From M2408 sp040386975 (GTDB lineage: Bacteria > Bacteroidota > Bacteroidia > Flavobacteriales_D > Crocinitomicaceae), in the NCBI GenBank assembly GCA_040386975.1, contig JAZKEO010000012.1, forward strand, positions 43,831-107,830: a DNA stretch of 64,000 bases. The letters are read 5' to 3'. Below are positions 7,571 to 17,926 of this stretch, piece by piece; position 1 is the stretch's first letter, and every line of letters starts with the position of its first letter. A program made the position numbers and the translations under genes. Under the pieces are notes generated by a model that was given only the letters and a program-made list of their open reading frames with translations, ran no database searches and was not told the DNA's origin.

Positions 7571-9952
7571 TTATTTCTTTAAAACCTTGAATTGTTCACT
7601 TTGAATTGTATTAAAAACAGTTAAAATATACAAACCGTTTTTGATTTCACTTAAATTAATTGTGTTCTCAGTTGGACTTTTAAATCGACCTTTTAAAATA
7701 GTTTTTCCAGTTAAATCACTTAACTCAAAATTCATATTATCCATTTTTTTATCTGAAATAACAAATAAAGTATTTTCTGTAGGATTTGGATAAATTTGAA
7801 TGTCTTTTTGTGATAATTCAAGCTCATCACTATTCAAAACTTCATTTATTCCGCGATTAATTACGTGAGATGTATTATTTGTAATCACAGCTTCATTGAA
7901 ATCAAAATAAATATCTGCTTCATTATTAATTATTGTAAAGTCCGGTAGATTTGGTTTTTGCTTAACAGAAAACTGAATAAAACCATGACTACCAGCTTCA
8001 TTTGTTGTACTATCAACCAATAAGATATTGTCAAAACGCCATTCTAAAATACGTTGACCATAAATTTTAAATGAATAATTATGGCTTGCATTAGCAGTTA
8101 CAACTTGACTAATATCTAAATCTGTATCCAAGGTATCACGAATAACAACTGTAAATGCTGTATCTGTTCCAGTATTCTGAAAACGAACAATATACTCTAA
8201 TTCTTGATTTGGTAAAATGTAATTATTTTCAGTCAATCCACTTGGAAAGCCGCGTTTATCATTTGGATCATACGAACCATTTGTAACTGAACAAAAAATA
8301 TCAACTACTGGATCTGCATCATCAACAGGGAAATCAGTTATAATCCCCGGTGTCCATGTACCACTTCCACAATTTTCAACATGTGCATTTGGATGAGAAT
8401 TTCCTGGATGTAAAGGATGTTGATCTGCTTGTAAAATCCAGGTTTGTCCGGTACCTGCATAAGCATAAGTTATAACTTCTCCACCAACTAATTTTATTGA
8501 ATCAAGTACAATTAGTTCCCCATCAATATAAACCCGAACTGGAGCATAACAATCCATATCTCCTTCTCCAAATTGTCCATGATTAGTTATTGTGAAATAA
8601 ATAGAATCATTTTCACACCAACCATCAACTACCAAACTTGATTTATCCCAAGGTAAAGTACATGGAGAAACTTCACCTGTTGGTGTTGAAGGGATTGAAT
8701 CTAACACACATGATTCAACAGGGTATAATTTTGCTTCGTGACAAAGTGTTTGCAATAAAACTGCATCACAACTTAGCGTTACATATAAAGTAAAGTTTAC
8801 AGATTCATTAGGACTTAAAGTATCCAAATTGAATTTGAATAAATTATCTCCCAAATCAATATAAGAAATACTTGCACTATCCAGCGTGAATAAAGGATCT
8901 AAAGTGATTTCCGCATAAGCATCATTTAAATCGGAACTCGCTTGGAAACTATTTGATGCTTGGACATAAATTTCCTGCTCACTAAAACAACGTCTAAGAA
9001 TGTTAGAGTAAATAGAAATGTTTGGACTTGAACAAGATACATCTGATTTCAAAGAAAAACTTGGTACAGTTAAAGATGCATTTATATCAATTACTGAAAA
9101 ATTTGAAGTCAAGGAACAATCACTTGACCAATTTGCATCAGAATTTATTAAAGTCGCTGTATAATTTCCTAAAGGTAAATTTATGTGCCAAATTCCTGCT
9201 TCATTTGTTTGAGCGATAAAATTCCCTGGTTGAATTTCAATCAATCTTCCAGCTAAATCTAATTCATTATTTTCTTGTAAACAGTTCCCATTTAAGTCAT
9301 TAAAAACTTTACCTATTACACCAGGTGCCTCAAATGTTATTTTAATTTCTGGCCATTTACTTGGATCTGAATTATCGCTAGAACAAAAACCTAAACGTCT
9401 GTAATATTGCTCATTTTGTAATTTCCAATAAAATCCAAAACCTTCTGTTGGATTTTGAAGCATATCATTTACCAGTTGAGTAACATCTATTTCAAAATCT
9501 TGATTAATGGAATCCGTAGCTGGTAAGGCAACGCGATTTAAATCAGTATAAAGTGGTGCTGATTGATTGTTCATTGTAGATTCATTCCAAGGTTGAGTTA
9601 TTCTATGGAGCCAAGATTCGTTACTTCCAGATAAAGTTGAGTGAAATTCTTGACTTCCTCCATCGCCATTAAAAGCAAAAAACTTTATTGAAGCACTAGA
9701 AACTACTGCATCTTGTGGTAAGAGTGACCAATCGAAATCAATAACAGTATGAACAGTACTTGCTTCTCCACTCCATGTCCATGCAGAAGCACCAATCAAG
9801 CCTAAGGTTTCAAGAGTAATTCCATCATAAATTGAAGCAAAAGCTATTTCAGAATCTTTACCTTTCTGAGGTCCAGGTTTTAACTTGTATGTAACTTGAG
9901 TGTTTATTACATTAAAACAGAATAGAGTAGTTAAGAATATTAGATTTTTCAT
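7571..9952 (-). CDS. Secreted protein with type IX sorting domain (type A)
   Basis: A ~793-residue exported protein. Starting at the ATG at 9952 gives a clean signal peptide (MKNLIFLTTLFCFNVINTQ); an earlier in-frame ATG at 9991 would add 13 residues before it and is unlikely. The mature protein opens with a DNRLRE-like jelly-roll (about residues 20-200). SdrD/CNA-like beta domains follow (GKVFNDLNGNCLQENNE), then a conserved repeat-like domain beginning DPNDKRGFPSG, and finally a type A sorting domain with IYPNPTENTLFV. It is predicted to be sent to the cell surface by the type IX system. Its target is unknown. Confidence 0.88.
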   Translation of the reverse strand: MKNLIFLTTLFCFNVINTQVTYKLKPGPQKGKDSEIAFASIYDGITLETLGLIGASAWTWSGEASTVHTVIDFDWSLLPQDAVVSSASIKFFAFNGDGGSQEFHSTLSGSNESWLHRITQPWNESTMNNQSAPLYTDLNRVALPATDSINQDFEIDVTQLVNDMLQNPTEGFGFYWKLQNEQYYRRLGFCSSDNSDPSKWPEIKITFEAPGVIGKVFNDLNGNCLQENNELDLAGRLIEIQPGNFIAQTNEAGIWHINLPLGNYTATLINSDANWSSDCSLTSNFSVIDINASLTVPSFSLKSDVSCSSPNISIYSNILRRCFSEQEIYVQASNSFQASSDLNDAYAEITLDPLFTLDSASISYIDLGDNLFKFNLDTLSPNESVNFTLYVTLSCDAVLLQTLCHEAKLYPVESCVLDSIPSTPTGEVSPCTLPWDKSSLVVDGWCENDSIYFTITNHGQFGEGDMDCYAPVRVYIDGELIVLDSIKLVGGEVITYAYAGTGQTWILQADQHPLHPGNSHPNAHVENCGSGTWTPGIITDFPVDDADPVVDIFCSVTNGSYDPNDKRGFPSGLTENNYILPNQELEYIVRFQNTGTDTAFTVVIRDTLDTDLDISQVVTANASHNYSFKIYGQRILEWRFDNILLVDSTTNEAGSHGFIQFSVKQKPNLPDFTIINNEADIYFDFNEAVITNNTSHVINRGINEVLNSDELELSQKDIQIYPNPTENTLFVISDKKMDNMNFELSDLTGKTILKGRFKSPTENTINLSEIKNGLYILTVFNTIQSEQFKVLKK

Positions 9953-10077
9953 AAAACAAATTTTAGCAAAATTAGATAATACTTTAAACAAATTTAGCTA
10001 AATGAACAAAGTCTCAAATTGGATGAACATTAGTTAGCTTTGAATGAATTGAAAAGAATCAAATCTTAATTTATAGT

Positions 10078-11241
10078 TCATTTATTTGCATACATCTTAA
10101 CTTCGTCTGCAGAAATTTCATTCTCGCATAAGATTGTTAAACGTTCAACAACATTTCGCAATTCACGAATATTTCCTGTCCAATCGATTTTTTTTAGCTC
10201 AATTAAAGCTTGAGGAAGAAATGTTTTACGTGAAATTCCTTGCTCGGCACAAACCATAGTCAAAAAATGCTCTGCCAAAAGTGGAATATCTTCTTGTCTT
10301 TCGTTTAAAGAAGGAACATGAAGTGGAATTACGGCCAAACGATGATACAAATCTTCTCTAAAACGACCTTCTTCAATTTCTTTTTTTAAATCTTTGTTTG
10401 TCGCAGCAACAATTCTACAATCTACTTTTATATCGCGCTCACCACCAACACGTTGAATCACATTTTCCTGTAAAGCACGCAAAACTTTTGCTTGAGCTGA
10501 AGAACTCATATCCCCTATTTCATCTAAAAATAAGGTTCCACCTGAAGCCAATTCAAATTTTCCTTTTTTATCTTTTACAGCTGAAGTAAAAGCACCTTTT
10601 TCGTGTCCAAACAACTCACTTTCAATTAATTCTGATGGAATAGCGGCACAATTAACCTCAATAAATTGCATTTTTCGTCGGTTGGAATTATCGTGGAGAG
10701 AACGAGCAACCAATTCTTTACCTGTTCCATTTCCTCCTGTAATCAATACCCGAGCATCTGATGGAGCAACTTTCTCAATCATTTCCTTGATTTTGATAAT
10801 TCCTTGTGTTTCACCAATAATGGATGAGCCTTTGAATTTTCTGACTGTTGTTTTCAGTACATTTTTTTCTTCTACTAATTGAACACGTTCTTTTGCGTTG
10901 CGAATTGTAACCAAAATACGATTTAAATCCAAAGGTTTTTCAATAAAATCAAATGCACCTTTTTTTATCGATTCAACAGCTGTTTCGATATTTCCATGTC
11001 CACTAATCATGATGATTGGCGCTTCATTTTTAGCTAAAATAGCACCTTCCAATACTTCCATACCATCCATTTCAGGCATTTTAATATCACAAAAAATCAA
11101 ATCGAAAGCGGTATTTTTAATTTTATCCAATCCTTCTTTTCCATTTTCTGCCTCATGTACTTCGTAATCTTCAAATTCAAGAATTTCTCTTAAAGCTCTT
11201 CTGATACTACGTTCATCATCTATGATTAAAATTTTACTCAT
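10078..11241 (-). CDS. Sigma-54 activator-type response regulator lacking the HTH
   Basis: A 387-residue NtrC-family protein: a receiver domain (residues 1-115; phosphoacceptor Asp in CDIKMPEMDG), then an AAA+ domain with Walker A GGNGTGKE, GESELFGHEKGAFTSA at the sigma-54-contacting loop, and Walker B FLDEIGD. It stops shortly after NIRELRNVVERL, so the C-terminal Fis-type DNA-binding helix-turn-helix usual in this family is absent. The loop reads GAFTSA rather than GAFTGA. It may act without sequence-specific DNA binding, or bind from solution. No kinase is adjacent. Confidence 0.92.
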   Translation of the reverse strand: MSKILIIDDERSIRRALREILEFEDYEVHEAENGKEGLDKIKNTAFDLIFCDIKMPEMDGMEVLEGAILAKNEAPIIMISGHGNIETAVESIKKGAFDFIEKPLDLNRILVTIRNAKERVQLVEEKNVLKTTVRKFKGSSIIGETQGIIKIKEMIEKVAPSDARVLITGGNGTGKELVARSLHDNSNRRKMQFIEVNCAAIPSELIESELFGHEKGAFTSAVKDKKGKFELASGGTLFLDEIGDMSSSAQAKVLRALQENVIQRVGGERDIKVDCRIVAATNKDLKKEIEEGRFREDLYHRLAVIPLHVPSLNERQEDIPLLAEHFLTMVCAEQGISRKTFLPQALIELKKIDWTGNIRELRNVVERLTILCENEISADEVKMYANK

Positions 11242-11432
11242 CTGTTTTTATTTAAAATTGAAAAGATAAAAATCTCCTTCTACAAGTTCAAAGATATAAA
11301 ATTGAACGGTAAAAAAAACCGATGATTGGCTTAGAAGTGCTTTTTAACTAAATTTTAATTCAACATGTCGAGTTTTAAGACTATTCTTTTGAAAGTTGTT
11401 TAATTATCCTCAAATTTGTAAAAAAAGATGAT

Positions 11433-12215
11433 ATGAAACGTTTTCATGCACTTGAATGGGAAGATTTAAGCTGGTTTCCAAGTTCTTGGAGGGATTTCGG
11501 AACAGATTATTTGAGTTTTGTGGCTCGGAAATTTGATATTTACAAAGTCATTTTACCAGTGCTTGAAAAAGGCTTAAAAGCGAGTAAAAATGAAAAATGG
11601 ATTGATTGTGCCTCAGGTGGAGGGAGTGCTATTTTAACTTTGATCGAACCATTAAAAGAAAAATTTCCCAATTTAAAAGTTAAATTATCTGACTTTTATC
11701 CAAATATAAAGACTTTTCAGAGAATCAAAGAAGAAAGTCAGCATGAAATAGATTTTGAAATTAACTCCATTGATGCGACAAATATTCCTGAATTACATCA
11801 AGGGAAATTCAGAACAATGTTTGCTTCTTTTCATCATTTCAGACCTAAACAAGCATTGGCAATTTTACAAAATGCGGTAGATACAAATTCTCCAATAGCC
11901 ATTTTTGAACCAGTTGGAAGAAATTTTTTCAGTTTCTTTTCAATGCTTTTTGTGATTTTGAATGTTTTGATTTTCACTCCATTTATTCGACCATTTCGCT
12001 TAAGCGTTTTACCATTTATTTACATAATTCCACTAATCCCATTATATATTCTGTGGGACGGTCTTGCATCCATTTTCAGGAATTATTCTGTAAAAGAAAT
12101 GGAAGATTTGGTTTCAAACCTTTCAAACAAAGAAAAATTTGTTTGGGAAATTGGAGTGAAAAAAAATAAAGGAATTCCAACTTACTTTTTACTTGGAATC
12201 CCTAAAAAAATCTAG
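11433..12215 (+). CDS. SAM-dependent methyltransferase-like protein with membrane segment
   Basis: A 260-residue protein. The N-terminal two thirds resembles a class I methyltransferase: WIDCASGGGSAI is a plausible motif I, VKLSDFYP motif II and FRTMFASFHHF the motif IV region. A hydrophobic segment at about residues 165-210 (FFSFFSMLFVILNVLIF and LPFIYIIPLIPLYIL) suggests membrane attachment. The substrate is unknown. It overlaps the convergent dapD gene by four bases. The assignment to methyltransferases is from pattern only. Confidence 0.7.
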   Translation: MKRFHALEWEDLSWFPSSWRDFGTDYLSFVARKFDIYKVILPVLEKGLKASKNEKWIDCASGGGSAILTLIEPLKEKFPNLKVKLSDFYPNIKTFQRIKEESQHEIDFEINSIDATNIPELHQGKFRTMFASFHHFRPKQALAILQNAVDTNSPIAIFEPVGRNFFSFFSMLFVILNVLIFTPFIRPFRLSVLPFIYIIPLIPLYILWDGLASIFRNYSVKEMEDLVSNLSNKEKFVWEIGVKKNKGIPTYFLLGIPKKI

Positions 12216-13021
12216 ACAGCAACATTGTGTTCCCTCAAAGCATCGTTTAAGGATGTTTTTAAATCAGTACTTGCTTTTCGCTGACCAATAATTAAAGCAC
12301 AAGGAACTTGAAATTCTCCTGCTGGGAATTTTTTCGTATAAGAACCTGGTATAACAACACTTCGTTCAGGAACATAACCTTTGATTTCTTTTGGTTCGCT
12401 TCCCGTTACATCAATTATTTTAGTTGATTTCGTTAAAACAACATTTGCACCCAAAACAGCTTCTTTTCCTACGCGAACGCCTTCCACGACAATACATCGT
12501 GAACCAATAAATGCTCCATCCTCGATAATTACAGGTGCAGCTTGCAAAGGTTCCAGAACACCGCCAATACCAACACCACCACTCAAATGTACATTTTTAC
12601 CGATTTGAGCACACGAGCCAACTGTTGCCCACGTGTCAACCATCGTTCCTGAATCTACATAAGCACCAATATTGACATAAGAAGGCATCAAAATTACTCC
12701 CGAAGCGATGAAAGCTCCATAACGTGCAACTGCTGGAGGAACAACGCGGACTCCCAATTCTTTGTAATTTGTTTTCAAAGCCATTTTATCGTGAAATTCG
12801 AAAATCCCCAATTCGATGGTTTCCATTTGACGAATAGGGAAATACATCACAACTGCCTTTTTTACCCATTCGTTTACAGTCCATTCACCTGATTCATTTG
12901 GTTCAGCAACACGAATAATTCCCTTATCAATTTCTTCAATGACGTGATTTATCGCTTGAATTGTGCTTGCTTCTTTTAATAATTCACGGTTTTCCCATGC
13001 TTTTTCTATAATTGATCTCAT
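12212..13021 (-). CDS. dapD: Tetrahydrodipicolinate N-succinyltransferase
   Basis: Transfers succinyl from succinyl-CoA to tetrahydrodipicolinate in the lysine and meso-diaminopimelate pathway. The 269-residue length is normal. The C-terminal half is a left-handed beta-helix of hexapeptide repeats (GVGIGGVLEPLQAAPVIIED, GAFIGSRCIVVEGVRVG), and the family motif VVPPAVARYGAFIA is present. It starts two bases from the end of the neighbouring secreted-protein gene on the same strand and ends overlapping a convergent gene. Confidence 0.97.
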   Translation of the reverse strand: MRSIIEKAWENRELLKEASTIQAINHVIEEIDKGIIRVAEPNESGEWTVNEWVKKAVVMYFPIRQMETIELGIFEFHDKMALKTNYKELGVRVVPPAVARYGAFIASGVILMPSYVNIGAYVDSGTMVDTWATVGSCAQIGKNVHLSGGVGIGGVLEPLQAAPVIIEDGAFIGSRCIVVEGVRVGKEAVLGANVVLTKSTKIIDVTGSEPKEIKGYVPERSVVIPGSYTKKFPAGEFQVPCALIIGQRKASTDLKTSLNDALREHNVAV

Positions 13022-13023
13022 TT

Positions 13024-14394
13024 TTATGGAATAATAATTAATTTTTGAATAGTTTGCTTTTTTTCGTCAAGAAGAAAATAATTCCCAATTGCTAATGTTG
13101 AAATTTCACTTGCTTGAATCTGATTTCCAAGTGGTGAATAAATCATATAATTTTTTAAATCAAGGTTTGAATTTTGACTTTTTGAAATACATATTGATTC
13201 TAATTTTTTCTCATTTTTAAGTTCATTTATTCCAACTGATTCACTCAATTTCACATAAGTTAATTTCGAGGCATCAGCATAAACAACATGAAATGTTCCG
13301 TTTCTAAAAATAATATCTGGCTTAGATTGAGCCCCAGTAATATTTGATAAATTTATTCTTGAACTTTGATTTATTCCATTAATTCCCGAATAGGAATGAT
13401 TGAAATAAACATCAACTCCCGAACCGTTACCTTCAAAAACAACACCAATCGTATCATTATTCAACGAAATCTGAGGGTAATTTGGATTGTTTACTCCTTC
13501 AGAAATTGAAATTGTTGCTAAAGAAGAATTTTGATTTACATCAAACGCATTCATAAATACTCCAGGAACTGAACTTAAAGAAGATTTAAAAACAGTATGT
13601 AAAATATTTGCCGAATTGATTCTAGAATCAGGACCACTACTCGGACAAGCTTGTAAAAACCATTGATTGTCGTCAATTTCAGCAATTTGCGTAAAGGTAG
13701 TACCTCTGTCAAATGAAACGACACCTTTAATATCACGAATATTGGAAGCATTATTCCTAAAAATAATCATCACAAAATCTTTGTTAACAGTAATTTCTGG
13801 AGGACAGCAATCACAGGCTTCATCTCCAAGTAATTCACCAGCTAAAATAGGATTTTCAAATGTTAAACCTCCGTCAAATGAACGCGACAAAACGTACTGA
13901 GGATTCATTCCCATTGCATCATGTTGCATGAAAGTGGTGTAAATCGTATCATTTAATACAGCAATGTCTGGATATTGAGCATAACCTTCAGACAAATGGT
14001 CAATTCTCATGGTGTCAGAAAATGTATTTCCGTTATCAGTCGATTTAACAAGGTAAATTTTACCAGTTTCATAACCCTCAGCTTTAAAAACAACATACAC
14101 ATTTGAATTTTCAATCGCTAAATCTGGTCCGCTCCAATTATACGTTTGAACTCCTAATCCATCAGGATTTAATTTTAAAGGGCTCAAAAATTGATCATTT
14201 TGAAATCTTGAAATGTAAATACTATTTGTGCTAAATTTTGTCCATGTAATCAATGGAATTCCATTATTTGTCAAATCAATTTGAGGATGAGAGTTTCCAA
14301 AAGTATCTGAAACCGTTAAGGAGTTACTTATTGATAACTGGGCGTTTAATAAACTTATAAGGGAACAAAAAACGATTATTATACTTGTTTTCAT
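13024..14394 (-). CDS. Secreted BNR-like beta-propeller protein
   Basis: A ~456-residue exported protein; the ATG at 14394 gives a signal peptide MKTSIIIVFCSLISLLNAQ, while an ATG three codons earlier is less likely. The body contains sialidase-type Asp-box repeats, for example STDNGNTFSD, SRSFDGGLTFEN and VSFDRGTTFTQ, which mark a beta-propeller. The catalytic arginine triad of true sialidases cannot be assigned. The final ~50 residues (MIYSPLGNQI, then IGNYFLLDEK) look like a degenerate type A sorting domain. dapD starts three bases beyond its end. Confidence 0.8.
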   Translation of the reverse strand: MKTSIIIVFCSLISLLNAQLSISNSLTVSDTFGNSHPQIDLTNNGIPLITWTKFSTNSIYISRFQNDQFLSPLKLNPDGLGVQTYNWSGPDLAIENSNVYVVFKAEGYETGKIYLVKSTDNGNTFSDTMRIDHLSEGYAQYPDIAVLNDTIYTTFMQHDAMGMNPQYVLSRSFDGGLTFENPILAGELLGDEACDCCPPEITVNKDFVMIIFRNNASNIRDIKGVVSFDRGTTFTQIAEIDDNQWFLQACPSSGPDSRINSANILHTVFKSSLSSVPGVFMNAFDVNQNSSLATISISEGVNNPNYPQISLNNDTIGVVFEGNGSGVDVYFNHSYSGINGINQSSRINLSNITGAQSKPDIIFRNGTFHVVYADASKLTYVKLSESVGINELKNEKKLESICISKSQNSNLDLKNYMIYSPLGNQIQASEISTLAIGNYFLLDEKKQTIQKLIIIP

Positions 14395-14514
14395 AAGGTG
14401 CATTTCTTCAAAGTTAAAAAGTTTTTAGATTTTGACAAAAGTAAAGTGAAATTCTATTTTTTTCTCGCAAAGACGGTTTTTTTAAACTCATAACTCCTAA
14501 CTCATAGTTCATAA

Positions 14515-15048
14515 CTATATTTCCCTTTTCAAAAATTCCCACAAGACAACTCCAGCACATACAGAGACATTTAAGCTGTGTTTCGTACCAAATTGAGGAA
14601 TTTCAATCACATAATCGCTTTTGTTTATTCCAATTTGATTGACTCCATTCACTTCATTTCCAAAAATTAAGGCAATTTTTTTATTTGGAATTGTATCTAT
14701 ATTTTGTAGGAAAAGTGTTTCTTCCGTTTGTTCGATACTGGCTATTAAAATTTCTTGCTTTTTTAATTCATCAATTAAATCTGAAAGTGATTCTCGGTAT
14801 TCCCAATCGATGGTTTCTGTAGCTCCCAAAGCTGTTTTATGAATGTCTTTGTTTGGCGGAACAGCTGTAATTCCACACAAATAAATTTTTTCAACATTAA
14901 ATGCATCAGCCGTTCTAAAAAATGTTCCAATATTATTCAAACTGCGGATATCATCTAAAATGACAATCAAAGGAAACTTTTTCTGTGCTTTGAATTCTTC
15001 CTCATTCACACGATCAAGCTCCCACAATTTGAGTTTTTTGTTTTCCAT
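14515..15048 (-). CDS. SpoU (TrmH) family RNA 2'-O-methyltransferase
   Basis: A 177-residue SPOUT enzyme without an extra RNA-binding domain. Motif 1 is NNIGTFFRTADAF, motif 2 is IALIFGNEVNGV, and motif 3 is IPQFGTKHSLNVSVCAGVV. These form the knotted SAM site. It likely methylates a ribose 2'-OH in a tRNA or rRNA; the target cannot be told. It is divergent from mutS. Confidence 0.92.
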   Translation of the reverse strand: MENKKLKLWELDRVNEEEFKAQKKFPLIVILDDIRSLNNIGTFFRTADAFNVEKIYLCGITAVPPNKDIHKTALGATETIDWEYRESLSDLIDELKKQEILIASIEQTEETLFLQNIDTIPNKKIALIFGNEVNGVNQIGINKSDYVIEIPQFGTKHSLNVSVCAGVVLWEFLKREI

Positions 15049-15142
15049 TTTAGAATTATTGTTGATAATATTTGCTAACTTTTTCTTGTAAAGTTAAAGT
15101 TTGAAAGTAATTTTACACTGCAAATTTCAAAAATAAAACCAC

Positions 15143-17758
15143 TTGTCAAAAGAAAATTCAAAAAAAACTGCGGAAGAAACACCATTAATGAAGCAATGGA
15201 ATGCAATCAAAGGCAAACATCCACAAGCTTTGTTGCTTTTTCGCGTTGGAGATTTTTATGAAACTTTTGGTGAAGATGCTATAAAAACGTCCAAAACAGT
15301 TGGAATTGTATTGACAAAACGTCGAAATGGCGACTCTTTTATCGAATTAGCTGGTTTTCCTCACCATTCTTTAGAGAATTATTTACCAAAATTGGTTCGC
15401 GCAGGTTTTCGTGTCGCAGTTTGCGATCAATTGGAAGATCCAAAATTGACAAAAAACATTGTTAAACGTGGAGTTACTGAACTCGTGACACCTGGAGTTT
15501 CTTTCAACGACCAAGTCTTGGATTCAAACAAAAATAATTTCTTGTGTTCGATTCATTTTGGAAAAGATGTTCATGGAATTTCCTTTTTGGACATTTCAAC
15601 AGGTGAATTTTTAGTTGCACAAGGAAATTTAGAGCATATTGAAAAATTGATTCAAGGTTTTGACCCAAGTGAAATCGTTTTTCAGAAAAAACACTCAAAC
15701 TTTTTCAAAGAAAGTTTTGGGGACAAATATTACACCTTTAAACTCGAAGATTGGGCTTTCAATCAAGATTTTGCTGAAGAAACACTTACTAAACATTTTG
15801 GTACGAAAAATTTAAAAGGTTTTGGTGTGGAAGATTTAACGGAAGGAATTACTTCCGCTGGAGCGATTTTACATTATTTGTCAGAAACGCAACACGACCG
15901 TTTAGGACACATCACAGCTATTTCGCGCATTGAGGAAGATCGATTTGTGTGGCTTGACCGTTTTACGATTCGCAATTTGGAGTTGATTTCTTCTCCAAAT
16001 GAAAACGCAACGACTTTAATTGATGTTATCGATTTGACAAAAACTCCTATGGGAGGACGAATGATAAAACGTTGGATTGTTTTGCCCTTAAAGGATTTAA
16101 ATCCAATTCAAGAGCGTTTGGATTCAGTTGAGTATTTTACCAAAAAGGAAGATATTTCTTACGAAGTGCTTGAGCATCTTAAAGAAATTGGAGATTTAGA
16201 ACGTTTAATTTCAAAAGCTGCTGTTGGACGAGTAAATCCGAAAGAAATCAAACAATTGGAGTTGACTTTAAGACAAATTCAACCAATCAAAGCGATTTTA
16301 GCGAAAACAAAAGTCAAAGCTTTAGAAAAAATTGCGGAACGTTTAAATCCATGCGAAAAATTGATTGAATCAATTCAAACGAATTTCGTGGAAGAACCAG
16401 CAATTCAAATTGGTAAAGGCTACATCATCGCAAAAGATGTTCACGAAGAATTGGATGAATTAAGAGAAATTGCTTTTTCAGGAAAAGATTTTTTAGAACA
16501 AATCCAAAATCGTGAATCGGAAATTACAGGAATTCCAAGCCTAAAAGTTTCATTTAATAATGTTTACGGATATTATTTGGAGGTTACCAATACGCACAAA
16601 GACAAAGTTCCAGAATCGTGGATTCGTAAGCAAACTCTGGTCAATGCGGAAAGATATATCACGGAAGAATTAAAAGTTTACGAACACAAGATTTTAGGTG
16701 CTGAAGATAAAATGTATCAAATTGAAAGTCGCTTGTATCAAGAATTCGTACTTTCTTTGGCGGAATACATTCAAATTATACAGCAAAATGCTTTTTTAAT
16801 TGCACAATTAGATTGTTTGCTCTCGTTTTCTGAAGTTGCAAAAAAGAATAAGTATGTTCGCCCAGAAGTCAATAATACCTACGAAATTGACATTAAAAAT
16901 GGTCGTCATCCAGTAATTGAAAAGCAATTAAAAATTGGCGAGGAATACGTTGCAAACGATGTTTACTTGGACAATGAAACCCAACAAATCATTATGATTA
17001 CGGGTCCAAACATGTCTGGTAAAAGTGCCTTGTTGCGTCAAACTGCTTTGATTTGTTTACTTGCCCAAATGGGGTCTTTTGTTCCTGCTCAAGCGGCAAA
17101 ATTAGGTTTGGTTGACAAAGTTTTTACGCGTGTTGGAGCATCAGATAATATTTCTTCTGGAGAATCAACTTTTATGGTTGAGATGAACGAAACTTCGAGT
17201 ATTTTGAATAATTTATCAGAACGAAGTTTGATTTTATTGGATGAAATTGGTCGTGGAACAAGTACCTACGATGGAATTTCAATTGCTTGGGCTATTGCTG
17301 AGTTTTTACATGAGCATCCGAAGTTTAGAGGGAAAACACTTTTTGCTACACATTATCATGAATTAAATGATATGACTTTGCAATTTGACCGAATCAAAAA
17401 CTACAACGTTTCAGTAAAAGAAACTGGAAATAAGATCTTGTTTTTGAGAAAGTTAGTTCAAGGAGGAAGCGAACATTCGTTTGGTATTCATGTAGCAAAA
17501 TTGGCTGGAATGCCAACACAAGTTATCAACCGTGCCACAAAATTATTAACAAAATTGGAACAAAATCACACTTCAAGCGACTCTAAAAAAGTGAAAGAAG
17601 TAGTGAATGAAAAAGATTTTCAAATGAGTTTTTTCCAATTAAACGACCCTGTTTTAGAGAATATTAGGGAAGAATTGGTTTCAATTGACATCAATACCTT
17701 AACTCCAGTTGAAGCTTTAATCAAATTAAACGAGATTAAAAAATTAGTTGGAGGTTGA
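15143..17758 (+). CDS. mutS: DNA mismatch repair protein MutS
   Basis: Recognises mismatches and starts repair. The 871-residue protein has the mismatch-binding motif LLFRVGDFYETFGED (Phe-X-Glu), the lever/clamp domains, Walker A TGPNMSGKSALLRQ, Walker B LILLDEIGRGTSTYDG and the signature ATHYHELNDM. The start is TTG at 15143: MSKENSKKTAEETPLMKQW matches the family N-terminus, while the next ATG (residue 16) would remove conserved residues. No mutL is nearby. Confidence 0.97.
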   Translation: MSKENSKKTAEETPLMKQWNAIKGKHPQALLLFRVGDFYETFGEDAIKTSKTVGIVLTKRRNGDSFIELAGFPHHSLENYLPKLVRAGFRVAVCDQLEDPKLTKNIVKRGVTELVTPGVSFNDQVLDSNKNNFLCSIHFGKDVHGISFLDISTGEFLVAQGNLEHIEKLIQGFDPSEIVFQKKHSNFFKESFGDKYYTFKLEDWAFNQDFAEETLTKHFGTKNLKGFGVEDLTEGITSAGAILHYLSETQHDRLGHITAISRIEEDRFVWLDRFTIRNLELISSPNENATTLIDVIDLTKTPMGGRMIKRWIVLPLKDLNPIQERLDSVEYFTKKEDISYEVLEHLKEIGDLERLISKAAVGRVNPKEIKQLELTLRQIQPIKAILAKTKVKALEKIAERLNPCEKLIESIQTNFVEEPAIQIGKGYIIAKDVHEELDELREIAFSGKDFLEQIQNRESEITGIPSLKVSFNNVYGYYLEVTNTHKDKVPESWIRKQTLVNAERYITEELKVYEHKILGAEDKMYQIESRLYQEFVLSLAEYIQIIQQNAFLIAQLDCLLSFSEVAKKNKYVRPEVNNTYEIDIKNGRHPVIEKQLKIGEEYVANDVYLDNETQQIIMITGPNMSGKSALLRQTALICLLAQMGSFVPAQAAKLGLVDKVFTRVGASDNISSGESTFMVEMNETSSILNNLSERSLILLDEIGRGTSTYDGISIAWAIAEFLHEHPKFRGKTLFATHYHELNDMTLQFDRIKNYNVSVKETGNKILFLRKLVQGGSEHSFGIHVAKLAGMPTQVINRATKLLTKLEQNHTSSDSKKVKEVVNEKDFQMSFFQLNDPVLENIREELVSIDINTLTPVEALIKLNEIKKLVGG

Positions 17759-17787
17759 AAATTAACTTAATCTTAACGCTTCCATTC

Positions 17788-17818
17788 TTGAATTTGAGCC
17801 TCTAATTTTGTATCTTTG
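17788..17818 (+). promoter_or_regulatory. Bacteroidota-type promoter for the type B sorted protein
   Basis: TATCTTTG at 17811-17818 fits the -7 consensus TAnnTTTG, with a TTG at 17788-17790 twenty bases upstream as a weak -33 element. It lies about 110 bases before the next gene, leaving a long 5' leader. Confidence 0.5.
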
Positions 17819-17926
17819 TGAAAAATTAAATGACATCCTTGAAGCACTTTTCATTTGAAGTTTTTTGCTGAAACCATTTAGTTTTGTTAAGCATCTTAGT
17901 GTTAGTCTGAGATAAAGTTTAAAATC

